NCBI RefSeq assembly: GCF_016745425.1 | Contig: NZ_JAERVK010000008.1 | Location: forward strand, 124,001-188,000 | Origin: Candidatus Methylomicrobium oryzae | GTDB taxonomy: Bacteria > Pseudomonadota > Gammaproteobacteria > Methylococcales > Methylomonadaceae | Direction of reading: 5' to 3' | Length of the DNA stretch: 64,000 nucleotides | Part shown: piece after piece, positions 11,329-21,268 of the stretch | Position numbering within the stretch: the first letter of the stretch is position 1 | Layout of the letters: every line of letters begins with the position of its first letter | The notes under the pieces: generated by a model | What the model saw: only the letters and a program-made list of their open reading frames with translations | What the model was told of the DNA's origin: nothing | The model's database searches: none | Made by a program: the position numbers and the translations under genes

Positions 11329-12552
11329 ATGGCACTGTACGTGTTTAAATTCGGCGGCACCTCGGTCGGCTCGGTCGAACGGATCAAGGCGGTCGCCGAA
11401 AAAGTCAAAAAGGCGCACGACCAGGGCGACCAGATTGTCGTGGTCGTTTCGGCAATGAGCGGCGAAACGAATCGGCTGATCGGGCTGGCGAAAGACATTC
11501 AGGCGCAGCCGAACGCACGCGAACTCGACATGCTGGTCTCCACGGGCGAACAGGTCACCGTCGCCCTGCTCGCGATGGCGCTCGAAGAAATCGGCTGTCC
11601 GGCGTTTTCGTTCACCGGCAGCCAGGTCAGGATCCTGACCGACAGCAGCCATACCAAGGCCCGTATCCGCAACATCGACGACAGCCGGATGCGCGTCCAG
11701 CTGAACGAAGGCAAAGTCGTCGTCGTTGCCGGCTTCCAGGGCGTCGACGAGAACGACAACATCACGACCCTGGGCCGCGGCGGCTCCGACACCACCGCCG
11801 TCGCGCTGGCGGCCGCGTTGAAAGCCGACGAATGCCTGATCTATACCGACGTCGACGGCGTGTATACGACCGACCCGCGCATCGAACCGAAAGCCCGCCG
11901 CCTCGATCGGATCACCTTCGAAGAAATGCTCGAAATGGCCAGCCTCGGTTCAAAAGTTTTGCAGATCCGCTCGGTCGAATTTGCCGGCAAATACAACGTG
12001 CCGCTGCGCGTACTGTCGTCATTTACGGAAGGCAGCGGCACCCTGATCACTTACGAGGAAACACAAATGGAAAGCGCATTGATTTCGGGCATCGCCTTCA
12101 ACCGGGACGAAGCCAAACTCACGATCACAGGTGTGCCGGACAAGCCGGGCGTCGCCTCCAAAATCCTCGGCCCGATCGCCGATGCGAACATCGAAGTCGA
12201 CATGATCGTTCAGAATATTGCAGAGGACGAAACGACCGACTTCACATTCACCGTGCACCGGAACGATTTTGAGCGCGCGAAAGCCTCGCTCGAAAAGACC
12301 TGCACCGAACTCGGCGCAAAGAAAGTCACTGCCGACAACAATATCGTCAAGATTTCGATCGTCGGCGTCGGCATGCGTTCGCACGCCGGCATCGCCAGCA
12401 CGATGTTCCGGACCCTGGCTTCCGAAGGAATCAACATCAAGATGATCTCGACCTCCGAAATCAAGATTTCGGTCGTCGTCGACGAGAAATACCTGGAACT
12501 CGCGGTCCGGGCGCTGCATGCGGCGTTCAAGCTGGACCAGCAGGCGGCATAG
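11329..12552 (+). CDS. lysC: Aspartokinase (lysine/threonine-type, alpha and beta)
   Basis: Phosphorylates aspartate at the head of the lysine, methionine and threonine pathways. The 407-residue protein has the kinase signature KFGGTSVGS at residues 6-14, the GRGGSDTTAVALAAAL substrate site in the middle, and two ACT regulatory domains in the last 140 residues. An in-frame ATG at 12067 (residue 247) is preceded at a good distance by GAGGAA. This would give a separate 161-residue beta chain made of the ACT domains, as known for the alpha2-beta2 aspartokinases of Bacillus, Corynebacterium and Pseudomonas. Feedback inhibition by lysine and/or threonine is likely from the family. Confidence 0.96.
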   Translation: MALYVFKFGGTSVGSVERIKAVAEKVKKAHDQGDQIVVVVSAMSGETNRLIGLAKDIQAQPNARELDMLVSTGEQVTVALLAMALEEIGCPAFSFTGSQVRILTDSSHTKARIRNIDDSRMRVQLNEGKVVVVAGFQGVDENDNITTLGRGGSDTTAVALAAALKADECLIYTDVDGVYTTDPRIEPKARRLDRITFEEMLEMASLGSKVLQIRSVEFAGKYNVPLRVLSSFTEGSGTLITYEETQMESALISGIAFNRDEAKLTITGVPDKPGVASKILGPIADANIEVDMIVQNIAEDETTDFTFTVHRNDFERAKASLEKTCTELGAKKVTADNNIVKISIVGVGMRSHAGIASTMFRTLASEGINIKMISTSEIKISVVVDEKYLELAVRALHAAFKLDQQAA

Positions 12553-12564
12553 CGTACTTGCTTG

Positions 12565-12592
12565 GGCTCCGTTTTCCGGTACAAACGGAGCC
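12565..12592 (+). terminator. Hairpin after lysC
   Basis: A 10-bp stem (GGCTCCGTTT with its complement) and an 8-nt loop lie 12 bases past the lysC stop. No T-run follows, so termination is only possible. Confidence 0.4.
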
Positions 12593-12798
12593 TCATCCAC
12601 CCTCCATCAATCGAGATGCAGTATGGCGATAGCCGTTGCATAATTGCTCCGCTTCGAAATCCGGAATAAATCCTGGAAATTCAAGATCCATCCAGAGGAC
12701 TGAACCTAAAACAGTGAGCACTGCCTAATTTTTGGGGAGTGATTTGTGAGGCAAACTTGGCTTTGAATCACTGTTAGCAGTCAAATTTCCAGGAGAGC

Positions 12799-13245
12799 AT
12801 GATGATAGAAAGCGCAGACAGAGTACGTGCAAACACTTCTGAAGCGGTCAACCGCAGAATCGACAGGGCGATAGAAGCTCGCGTACGGGAATATGCCCAA
12901 AAAAGCTCCGAAGAGATTACCCGGCGCATCGACGAGCTTGATCGCGAATGGGATATTGAACGCCTACTTGAAACCAACGCTTCGGCACTGGCTTTTATCG
13001 GCTTGTCTCTCGGCGTGACGAAAAATATAAAATGGCTCCTCCTGCCGGCGGTCGTTTTGCCGTTCCTGTTTCAGCATGCGCTTCAGGGCTGGTGTCCGCC
13101 GGTGCCGATATTACGCCGTCTGGGCATCCGTACCCGTAAGGAGATAGACCGTGAAAAATACGCTTTAAAAGCGTTACGCGGCGATTTTCATGAAGGCGAA
13201 CCACTGCCCCGTGCCGAAACCGCATTGCGATCGGCAAGAACTTAA
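12799..13245 (+). CDS. Small membrane protein, YgaP-like (DUF2892) C-terminal half
   Basis: A 148-residue protein. The N-terminal half is highly charged and helical (EAVNRRIDRAIEARVREYAQ), probably a coiled coil. Two hydrophobic helices follow (ALAFIGLSLGV and WLLLPAVVLPFLFQHAL). Then comes GWCPPVPILRRLGIRTRKEI, which resembles the YgaP-type DUF2892 membrane domain. AGGAG precedes the start; a second ATG at 12802 is equally possible. The gene occupies the place where csrA often follows lysC in gammaproteobacteria; csrA is not here. It is convergent with the chemoreceptor gene. Function unknown. Confidence 0.6.
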   Translation: MMIESADRVRANTSEAVNRRIDRAIEARVREYAQKSSEEITRRIDELDREWDIERLLETNASALAFIGLSLGVTKNIKWLLLPAVVLPFLFQHALQGWCPPVPILRRLGIRTRKEIDREKYALKALRGDFHEGEPLPRAETALRSART

Positions 13246-13282
13246 GCGCTTGCCGCACAAACAGCGGTTGATCGAAATCGCT

Positions 13283-16078
13283 TTAAAACTCATCCCATTC
13301 GTCATTATTGGCTAGCTTGAGTTCCGGCTTTTCCTGTAGGGTTCTTTTATAAGACGGATTGTAATGTTCCGCTGAGGATCTAAGTTTTTCCAGCATCGGA
13401 TAGACTCGGTTTTCCGACTTTCTGCCGGAATTTATATTATTCACCTTAAATCGCGCAGCCATCATGCTGAGATTTTCGGTTTGTTCCTGCATCGCTTCCG
13501 CAGAAGCAGCCGCTTGCTCTACCAAGGCCGCATTTTGCTGGGTGACAAGATCCATTTGCGAAACGGCCTGATTGATCTGGCTTAGCCCGCAGTTCTGCTC
13601 GATAGAGGCTTCCGCGATGTGCGAGACGATGACGGTCACGTTCCGGATGGCGTCCACGATCTCCTCCATGGTCTTTCCGGCCTGGCCCACCATTTTACCT
13701 CCCTGCGCAACCTTCAATTCCGAATCCCCGATTAATCCCTTTATTTCCCCCGCAGCCACAGCGGCGCGTTGGGCAAGTTTTCGCACTTCGTCAGCCACGA
13801 CCGCAAATCCTCGTCCGTGCTCCCCCGCCCTAGCCGCCTCGACGGCGGCATTTAAAGAAAGAATATTGGTCTGAAAGGCAATGCCGTCGATGACTGTAAT
13901 AATCTCGCTGATTTTATGCGCCGACTCGTTGATCGAGTTCATGGTTACCACCACTTCTCCAATCACTTCCACGCCTTTAAGCGCCACTTCGCTTGCGCCT
14001 TTGGCCAATTGATTGGCTTGTTTTGCGCTTTCCGTATTGGCATTGACGGTTGAAGTCAGCTCTTCCAGGCTGGAAGCGGTCTGCTCGAGACTGGCCGCCT
14101 GCTCTTCCGTGCGATGGGATAAATCGTTATTACCGGCGGTCACTTCCTTAGACGCCATATTGATGGCGGAAGCGGAATCCTGGATTGCGGTTACCATCTC
14201 TTCAAGGTTTCGGATCGTGCTATTGACGCCGGTTTTCATGGCCCCCAGCGCGCCCGGATAGTCCCGGGTGATGGTTTGGGTCAGATCGCCCTGGGCCAGG
14301 GCATCGGAAACGCGCAACACGTCGTTGAAGCCGACATCGCAGGTCTCCATCAAGGTATTGAGATCATTCAGGATGTCCTTGAACATGAACTCGAACCGGT
14401 CCGCCTGGGTGCGTTTGGAGAAATCGCCTTGGGCGCCGGCGGCTACGAGCAGCTTGATTTCGTTGTTCACTTTAAGGAAAGTCTGCTTGGCATTGTTCAT
14501 CGTTTCGGTAATCACGAGGGTCTCGCCCGGCAAGACGTCCATGTCCATCGAAAAGTCGCCCTTCGCATACTGGGTGACGATACCGAGCAGTTTCCGGTTG
14601 ATCGCGATGCGCGACTGGATCAGCTCGTTGATTTCCTGGGCCATCCGGCTGTAAGTGCCGGAAAACTTCAGCGGGTCGAGCTGTTCCTTGACCCAGCCTT
14701 CCGCATGCTTTTGCGCCATCGTATTCAATTCGGCGAAAAAGAAATTCAGTGTCTGGATTGTGCTGTTGACGCCGGTTTTCATGGCCCCCAGCGCGCCCGG
14801 ATAGTCCCGGGTGATGGTTTGGGTCAGATCGCCCTGGGCCAGGGCATCGGAAACGCGCAACACGTCGTTGAAGCCGACATCGCAGGTCTCCATCAAGGTA
14901 TTGAGATCATTCAGGATGTCCTTGAACATGAACTCGAACCGGTCCGCCTGGGTGCGTTTGGAGAAATCGCCTTGGGCGCCGGCGGCTACGAGCAGCTTGA
15001 TTTCGTTGTTCACTTTAAGGAAAGTCTGCTTGGCATTGTTCATCGTTTCGGTAATCACGAGGGTCTCGCCCGGCAAGACGTCCATGTCCATCGAAAAGTC
15101 GCCCTTCGCATACTGGGTGACGATACCGAGCAGTTTCCGGTTGATCGCGATGCGCGACTGGATCAGCTCGTTGATTTCCTGGGCCATCCGGCTGTAAGTG
15201 CCGGAAAACTTCAGCGGGTCGAGCTGTTCCTTGACCCAGCCTTCCGCATGCTTCTGCGCCATCGTATTCAATTCGGCGAAGAAAACATTGATCGAGTCCT
15301 GCATGGTTTTCATGGAACGCAGCAAAGCGCCGATCTCGTTTTGCTGCCCGGTATCGATAGCCGAATCAAAGTTGCCGGCAGCGATCGCGGCCGCTACTTC
15401 TTGCGCGGTAAACAATGATCTGGAGATATGACGGATCAAGGCGCTCGCAATAAAGGCGAGCACAGCCAACCCCCCGGCGCCGAAGATGAGGGAAATCGAC
15501 AGCAGCACCAGGAAACGGCTTTGCGCAGATTCGTACTCCTGCTCAGCCACAGTCAACTGTAGCTGGATGAGCGACTGAATACCTTTATCGCAGGGGATAT
15601 AGAGAGGCTCTACGACTTCCTTGATGTGCTTCTGTAGAGCAGTATTGTCGCCGGTTTCCAATAGTTTCAGTGCAGGCTTCAGTCCTTCACTGACAAACCG
15701 TGCACGATCCGCAGCAAACCGCTTTGCAAGTTGTTCCTCTTCAGGAGTCAGATTGGTGGCCATATAGATCCCCCATTGGCGGGAGATTTGACTGATGTTA
15801 TCGTCAATCACGGCCAGCGTATTCGAAATATCGCTTTTGAAAAACGAAGCATTGGCCAGCGCTCTAACATTTGTCAGTTGCCAGCGCTGAATCTCAGCAA
15901 GCTGACCGGTCGGCACAACCCTGTCCAGATATACCGTACGCAGTCCGGTATTGGTTTTTTGCATGCCGATTAAACCTAATGCGCTCAGTGACACCGATAC
16001 TACAGCGGAACAAGCAACGATAAGAATCAAACAATTTTTAATGGTAAGCTTGTTAAGCATGTTATTGTTTTCTGGCAT
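13283..16078 (-). CDS. Methyl-accepting chemotaxis protein with duplicated HAMP-like module
   Basis: A 931-residue transmembrane chemoreceptor. The first membrane helix is at about residues 10-37, a four-helix-bundle type sensor follows, and the second membrane helix is at about 185-215. The C-terminal signalling domain has the hairpin tip with [20 protein letters not shown]. The last residues EWDEF resemble the W-x-x-F tether that binds CheR. Between them a 181-residue module (from [16 protein letters not shown] to [11 protein letters not shown]) occurs twice in tandem with identical amino acids. At DNA level copies at about 14224-14747 and 14767-15290 are offset by 543 bp and differ in the shared core by about one silent base. 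The gene is monocistronic and convergent with its neighbour. Confidence 0.93.
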   Translation of the reverse strand: MPENNNMLNKLTIKNCLILIVACSAVVSVSLSALGLIGMQKTNTGLRTVYLDRVVPTGQLAEIQRWQLTNVRALANASFFKSDISNTLAVIDDNISQISRQWGIYMATNLTPEEEQLAKRFAADRARFVSEGLKPALKLLETGDNTALQKHIKEVVEPLYIPCDKGIQSLIQLQLTVAEQEYESAQSRFLVLLSISLIFGAGGLAVLAFIASALIRHISRSLFTAQEVAAAIAAGNFDSAIDTGQQNEIGALLRSMKTMQDSINVFFAELNTMAQKHAEGWVKEQLDPLKFSGTYSRMAQEINELIQSRIAINRKLLGIVTQYAKGDFSMDMDVLPGETLVITETMNNAKQTFLKVNNEIKLLVAAGAQGDFSKRTQADRFEFMFKDILNDLNTLMETCDVGFNDVLRVSDALAQGDLTQTITRDYPGALGAMKTGVNSTIQTLNFFFAELNTMAQKHAEGWVKEQLDPLKFSGTYSRMAQEINELIQSRIAINRKLLGIVTQYAKGDFSMDMDVLPGETLVITETMNNAKQTFLKVNNEIKLLVAAGAQGDFSKRTQADRFEFMFKDILNDLNTLMETCDVGFNDVLRVSDALAQGDLTQTITRDYPGALGAMKTGVNSTIRNLEEMVTAIQDSASAINMASKEVTAGNNDLSHRTEEQAASLEQTASSLEELTSTVNANTESAKQANQLAKGASEVALKGVEVIGEVVVTMNSINESAHKISEIITVIDGIAFQTNILSLNAAVEAARAGEHGRGFAVVADEVRKLAQRAAVAAGEIKGLIGDSELKVAQGGKMVGQAGKTMEEIVDAIRNVTVIVSHIAEASIEQNCGLSQINQAVSQMDLVTQQNAALVEQAAASAEAMQEQTENLSMMAARFKVNNINSGRKSENRVYPMLEKLRSSAEHYNPSYKRTLQEKPELKLANNDEWDEF

Positions 16079-16822
16079 GACTATAGCCCCATGATACTCA
16101 GATTTAGACTTGATGACGTTACTTTGATTATTGGGATAGCAATAGCGATTTCATTGTCTTCAACTTTAAAAAAGCCCGATCCATTAGAGACATAGCAACA
16201 GAGACATAGCAACTGGCTCGGCGATCCGATCCAGCAAGAATTTTATGGTGGGTCTAACCTTCAAAATTAGCCAATGGGTAATAGAACTCAGCTCCAAATA
16301 AAAACGGCATATTCCCTGAACTAAGAGGGTTCGCACCACACTTTAAGATTTTAAGCAATAGCTATGCCAATATTTTATATACATATAAAACAATGAAAAA
16401 TTGGATTTATGGCACCAGCAGCAACAAAATCATCATTCTAACGCATCAATTATGGGCGCACTTTGAGAGCATTGCACCATTTCAGTGCATAGCTTTTTAG
16501 GGTGCACTGCCGATGGAACTTTTATGGACAAGCAAAGCTACTTTCGGCCCTCTACTACTATCGAACGGCTGAATTCTTAAAGAATTGCACGATTTTGGAG
16601 CGGTTTCTCTCCATCAAACGTCAATCATTAGGGCAGGCACCTATCGTCAGACAGCGGTAGACTGAGATAGACTACGGTAATTCCACCGGTTGGATAATTG
16701 TTATCGATCTGCCCGGGACAGACCGTTCTTTTAGGATTGTTGTTTTCTCTGGCAGTTTGATTGTGTATGATGTGAGAATTCATAGATTGTTAACCACATC
16801 GCCAATTCATTTTTATATCCGT
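16079..16822. other. Intergenic region, no gene seen
   Basis: This A+T-rich gap of about 740 bp separates the divergent chemoreceptor gene and sbcC. The only structure I see is a 14-bp direct repeat, AGAGACATAGCAAC, twice back to back at 16186-16213. It must hold the promoters of both genes, but I cannot define them. Confidence 0.5.
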
Positions 16823-19800
16823 ATGAAGATAATCAGTATTTTCTTCAAAAACATCAACTCATTAGAAGGCGAGCATCGGATCAACTTTGAGCAATCTCCA
16901 TTTACCGACACCGGCGTATTCGCGATCACAGGCCCTAACGGTTCCGGCAAAACCAGTATTCTAGATGCGATTACACTGGCCTTGTACGGCGAAACTTACC
17001 GTTTCGACCGCCCTGCCGAGCATGTAATGACGCGCCATACCTCCGAGTGTTTCTCCGTCATCGAATTCGCATTGGGGCAGGATAAATACCGGTCGAGCTG
17101 GCGGGTGCAGCGCGATGCGGACGGCGAATTGCTGCCGTCCGAAATGCGGCTCTTTCAGCTGGATTCGAACGGCGAGGAAGAAACGCTGGCGGCGACGCCG
17201 CACGAAGTCAACGCGAAGCTGACGGAAATCACCGGCATGAATTTCCGCAATTTTACCCGTTCGATCATGCTGGCCCAGGGCGACTTCGCCGCTTTTCTGA
17301 ACGCGCTGGACAGCGAGCGGATAGACATCCTCGAAAAGATCGTCGGCACCGACATTTACGCAGACCACAAGCGCGAGATCGAAACCCGGCTTGCGGAAGC
17401 CAATCAGAACGTGGAACGGATCCGTCGTGAACTGGAGCTAATCCCGATCATGGACGCGGCAAAACGGGAAGCCTCCGAACATGACCTGCAGGATTTCAAC
17501 GACCAGTTTACCGCCCTGCAGGAAGAATTGGGCTGGCTTCAGGAACAGCAGCTCGTGCTGCAAAAGATCGACGCTTTGCAGGCACGCATCGAAGGCCAGC
17601 GAAAGGAACTGCAGGATTTCGAAAAGGAGCAGAACCGCATTGGGCAAATCCTCAATCGGTTGGATTCCTTGCCCGATCTGAAACCGTTCGTAAAAGACCT
17701 GGAAGCGGTCACGGAAAGCCACCAAGCCGTACAGGAAATCCAGTCAACGTTGGCGGCGTTGACCTCCGAACTGAGGCAGCTCGAAGATATGCTGGCCAGC
17801 CGCAGTCAACCCCAAACAGCACCGGAAGGCTTGGGTGCGAAGTCGCTGGAAACGCAGCAGCAAACGCTTTACGACATTCAGACGCAAATCGCCCAAATCG
17901 AGCTGGCTCGCTCTTCCCAAATCGGTAAATTGCAGGCATTGGCCGCGCAAGGTGCCGAAAAAAAAGCCGCTCTGCAGGAAATTGGCGGCTGGCTCGATCA
18001 GCATGCCGGCGATGCGCCGCTGGTCGATAATTTCCCCGAAACGATCAAACTGAAAAACCTGCGCGAGGACATCAGGGAACTCAGCCAGAAACAAAAGATT
18101 TTCGACGACTGGGCGAAAAACGCATCGGCATCGCTCCGGAATACGCAGGCGGCCATCGAAAAAGAAACCGCGAATGTCGCCCGTTTTCAGGAGCAGCTCG
18201 AAGGCGAAGAGAAAACCGTCGCCGCACTGCTGCAAGGGAGAATGCCTGATGAGTTTGCCGAATTGCACCGCGACCAACAGGAACGCGTCAAAGGGTTCAA
18301 GGAGCTGAAGGAACTCGCGATCCAATACCGGAAGCTGGCCGGGAACGGCTCCGGTTTTTTCGGGCTGTTCAGAAAATCCGCGAACGCTCTCCCCGATCCG
18401 GACGAACTGGCGCGAGAACTCGAAGAGCTGCGCGAAAACATCAAACGCGACGAGAATATCCGGCTGATCCTCGAAGGCGCAGTTTACCGCGAAAACATGA
18501 TGAAACGCATGGTCGAAGACCGCCATCATCTGATCGACGGAAAACCCTGCCCTTTATGCGGCGCCTTGCAGCATCCCTATGCCAAACAACCACCGGCGGT
18601 CGGCAGTTCGGCAAAAGCGTTGGCGGACCAGCAGACCCGGATACGCGCAGAGACCGCCCGGGCAGAAAGGTTGGAAATCGAAGTCGAAGATGCGCGCCGG
18701 CTATCGGAAAAACATGCGGTTACGCTGCAAAGAGCGCGGCAAATCCAGGCTCAATGGGGAACATTGCGCAACCGCCTGAATATCGCGCAAAACCTGGAGA
18801 TCGACCAGATCAAGCGCATGGACGAGCTCTACGACGAGGAAGACAGGCAATTCAAAGAAATCGCTTTTCTGCTCGGCAAACACCGCAACAAGATTCAAAG
18901 CATCGAAAAACTGAAGGCTCAGATTGCAAAAAGCAGCGCCTCGATCGAACAGCTAACTGCCGCGCTGCAAAAACTCGAAGCCGAACGGGAAAACCAGCCT
19001 TTCGACCCATTCGAAATTTCGAACGCACTCAGCTTAGCCGTCGAAGCGGAAAAGGAATTGGCGGCGAAAATTGCTGAGCAGTTGGCCCTGCTCGGCGAAA
19101 AGATGCCGGGCAAAGGCAAGGAAGAACAGTTTTACGACAGGCTCAGCCATCGCCGCCATGAATACCAGACCCATCTGATCCGTAAAGACGGCCTGGAAGA
19201 GGACCTGGCGGCGCTGGCGGCCAGCGACAAGGCGATCCGCGAGGAAATCAAAGGCCTGGAGGAAAAGCTTGCGGCCGCCGGCAGCAAGCTGCAAAAGGAA
19301 GAAAGCGTCGCGCTGCATCTGGCGCTGCTCGATAAACAGAAACTGATCGCCGCCGACCGCGTGCGGCTCGCGGAAAAACAGGCGATGGCGGGCGTGCTGG
19401 AGAAAGCGCTGCAAGCAAAAATGCAGGAAGCCGGCTTTTCCGGCGTCGATGAACTCAAGGAAATCCTGGCGCTGCAGGCCTCGCGCCTCGAACAGGAGCA
19501 GAAAGCCGCTTATCTGGCGCAACGCTCAGCCGAAACTTCCGCGTTGCAGGAGAGTAACCGTCAGCAGCTCGAAGCGGCAATGCGCGACAAGGATACCGAC
19601 CAGCCGCTCGACGAGATCAGCCTACAGGTGCGCAATGTGACGCAAAAGCTCGAAATTGCGCATTTCGAAGTGCGGCATCTGGATAACTTGCTGAAAGAAC
19701 AGGAGCGCCTGCGCAACCGGTACGATGCGATCCAGTCCCAACTCGAAGCGCAGGAAGCGACCGCAAAAGCGTTGACCGAAGAACAGCAACTGATCACCGC

Positions 19801-20275
19801 CGAAAGCGGAATGGCGTTCCGCCGTCGGGTCCGGGACAAAATCGCCGACCAACTGCTCGACAAAACCAATACGCTGCTCGAAAAACTGAGCGGCCGCTAC
19901 TATCTCCGCAAAATACCCAGCGAAAGCGGACTCGCGCTCGAGGTTGAAGATACGCTGCAAGGCAATGCGCGCCGCTTGCCCCGCACCCTGTCCGGCGGCG
20001 AAAGCTTTGTGGTCAGTCTGGCTCTGGCGCTCGGGCTTTCCGAACTGGCCAGCAACGGTCGCTCGGTCGATTCGCTGTTCCTCGATGAAGGTTTCGGCGC
20101 GCTTGACGCGGAAAACCTGTTTATCGTGATTTCCGCGCTCGAAAGCCTGCATACGCAGCACGGTAAAACGGTTGGCGTGATCTCGCATATCGAAAGCGTG
20201 CAAAAGCGCTTCAAAGCGCGTTTGCAGATCGTCAAAAAACCGAACGGCATGGGCATGTTGAAAATGGCGTCCTGA
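16823..20275 (+). CDS. sbcC: SMC-like nuclease subunit SbcC
   Basis: SbcC is the ATPase and coiled-coil subunit of the SbcCD (Mre11-Rad50-like) nuclease that cuts DNA hairpins and protein-blocked ends. The 1150-residue product has the Walker A motif GPNGSGKT at 37-44, two long coiled-coil arms around the zinc-hook CPLC at 576-579, then the signature LSGGES and Walker B SLFLDEGFGALD. The ATG at 16823 (MKIISIFFKNINSLEG) matches the family N-terminus better than the ATG 22 codons upstream. The nuclease subunit SbcD normally lies just upstream; here the upstream gene is an opposite-strand chemoreceptor, and sbcD is not in the window. Confidence 0.94.
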   Translation: MKIISIFFKNINSLEGEHRINFEQSPFTDTGVFAITGPNGSGKTSILDAITLALYGETYRFDRPAEHVMTRHTSECFSVIEFALGQDKYRSSWRVQRDADGELLPSEMRLFQLDSNGEEETLAATPHEVNAKLTEITGMNFRNFTRSIMLAQGDFAAFLNALDSERIDILEKIVGTDIYADHKREIETRLAEANQNVERIRRELELIPIMDAAKREASEHDLQDFNDQFTALQEELGWLQEQQLVLQKIDALQARIEGQRKELQDFEKEQNRIGQILNRLDSLPDLKPFVKDLEAVTESHQAVQEIQSTLAALTSELRQLEDMLASRSQPQTAPEGLGAKSLETQQQTLYDIQTQIAQIELARSSQIGKLQALAAQGAEKKAALQEIGGWLDQHAGDAPLVDNFPETIKLKNLREDIRELSQKQKIFDDWAKNASASLRNTQAAIEKETANVARFQEQLEGEEKTVAALLQGRMPDEFAELHRDQQERVKGFKELKELAIQYRKLAGNGSGFFGLFRKSANALPDPDELARELEELRENIKRDENIRLILEGAVYRENMMKRMVEDRHHLIDGKPCPLCGALQHPYAKQPPAVGSSAKALADQQTRIRAETARAERLEIEVEDARRLSEKHAVTLQRARQIQAQWGTLRNRLNIAQNLEIDQIKRMDELYDEEDRQFKEIAFLLGKHRNKIQSIEKLKAQIAKSSASIEQLTAALQKLEAERENQPFDPFEISNALSLAVEAEKELAAKIAEQLALLGEKMPGKGKEEQFYDRLSHRRHEYQTHLIRKDGLEEDLAALAASDKAIREEIKGLEEKLAAAGSKLQKEESVALHLALLDKQKLIAADRVRLAEKQAMAGVLEKALQAKMQEAGFSGVDELKEILALQASRLEQEQKAAYLAQRSAETSALQESNRQQLEAAMRDKDTDQPLDEISLQVRNVTQKLEIAHFEVRHLDNLLKEQERLRNRYDAIQSQLEAQEATAKALTEEQQLITAESGMAFRRRVRDKIADQLLDKTNTLLEKLSGRYYLRKIPSESGLALEVEDTLQGNARRLPRTLSGGESFVVSLALALGLSELASNGRSVDSLFLDEGFGALDAENLFIVISALESLHTQHGKTVGVISHIESVQKRFKARLQIVKKPNGMGMLKMAS

Positions 20276-20377
20276 TCGCGATAGGGATATCTGGCCGATG
20301 CCGAACAAAATCGAAAACGGATTGCAGACTGCCGCACCCTCCGGTAAATTGCGGGTCACGTTTACGTAGGGCTCCCG

Positions 20378-21259
20378 TTGATTACTTCCACAGAGGCAGA
20401 ATCCCGCTCTTGCATCGAACCCACTCCGGATGAGATGTTGGCGATCAGCCAAGAGATTGCGCTTAAATTTTCCCCTCACAAGGCCTCTTTGGCCGATGCC
20501 AAGCCTTGTCCGCGCACCGATGCCGCAGCTGCCGCGCCTTCGGACGCGGCGGTTGCGGCCGAGCGGCGGGAAACGCGGAATTTCGGCTACCAAGCGTTGC
20601 AGGCGATCAGCGAGGACATCGCCCGCCGATTCATGCCGGCGGTTTCCCCCGCCGAGCCGGAGATACTGCTGCTGCCGGTCGATCCTCACCACTTGTACGC
20701 GTACTGGAACAGCGCCCCCGGCCAGCCGCCGGCGCGTCAGGCGCAAAAACCTTTGACCCTGCGCATTTACTGGCGGCCAAACGCCAAACAAGCGGCAACC
20801 CCTTTCGATCTGTATTTCGATGTGCCGGCCGATGACGCCGCACACAGAAAAAACATCCGCCTGCCGATCGACGATACGCACTATGCCGCCGCGCTGGGCC
20901 GGCTGAACCCGGATCACAGCCTGGAAGTGCTGGCGCATTCGAATCTCGTCCACGTGCCGGCCTTGCCGGGAAGCAAACGGTTTCCCGCCGAGATTTCGCC
21001 GCAAGAAAACCCGGCATTCACAGGCGCGATCGGTTTCCCATCCCGCGAGCAGGAAGTACCGGACGCGGTTTGGATGGAAGGCCCGCATTTTTCCGGAAGA
21101 TTGCCCTTACATTTAAGTGCGCACCGTTACCCGGACTCAATGCCGGAATTTGCCGAATGCCTGCGTGATTTCGGCGAAATCGCGGCCGACTTCGAACCGG
21201 CTGCCCGCCCCGCATCGGCACAACCGTTCCGGCATGCTTCGGGGCGCGGCCTAAAATAA
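20378..21259 (+). CDS. DUF4912 protein, partner of the GH57 enzyme
   Basis: A 293-residue protein that starts with TTG. A central stretch of about 120 residues (from PEILLLPVDPHHLYAYWN to GRLNPDHSLEVLAHS) matches the DUF4912 pattern, with the conserved LYAYW motif. The N-terminal 80 residues contain two similar short segments, DEMLAISQEIALKF and LQAISEDIARRF, possibly a repeated docking helix. It ends 9 bp before the GH57 gene and is surely co-transcribed. DUF4912 proteins are often next to GH57 or other glucan-handling genes, which suggests a shared role in polysaccharide metabolism; the molecular function is not known to me. Confidence 0.8.
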   Translation: MITSTEAESRSCIEPTPDEMLAISQEIALKFSPHKASLADAKPCPRTDAAAAAPSDAAVAAERRETRNFGYQALQAISEDIARRFMPAVSPAEPEILLLPVDPHHLYAYWNSAPGQPPARQAQKPLTLRIYWRPNAKQAATPFDLYFDVPADDAAHRKNIRLPIDDTHYAAALGRLNPDHSLEVLAHSNLVHVPALPGSKRFPAEISPQENPAFTGAIGFPSREQEVPDAVWMEGPHFSGRLPLHLSAHRYPDSMPEFAECLRDFGEIAADFEPAARPASAQPFRHASGRGLK

Positions 21260-21268
21260 AGACACTCT

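Noticed and set aside
14276-15418. A 380-residue open frame opposite to the chemoreceptor
   Set aside because: It only mirrors the tandem duplication on the other strand.
19622-21088. A 488-residue open frame opposite to sbcC and the DUF4912 gene
   Set aside because: It spans two clear genes on the other strand and has no domain signature.
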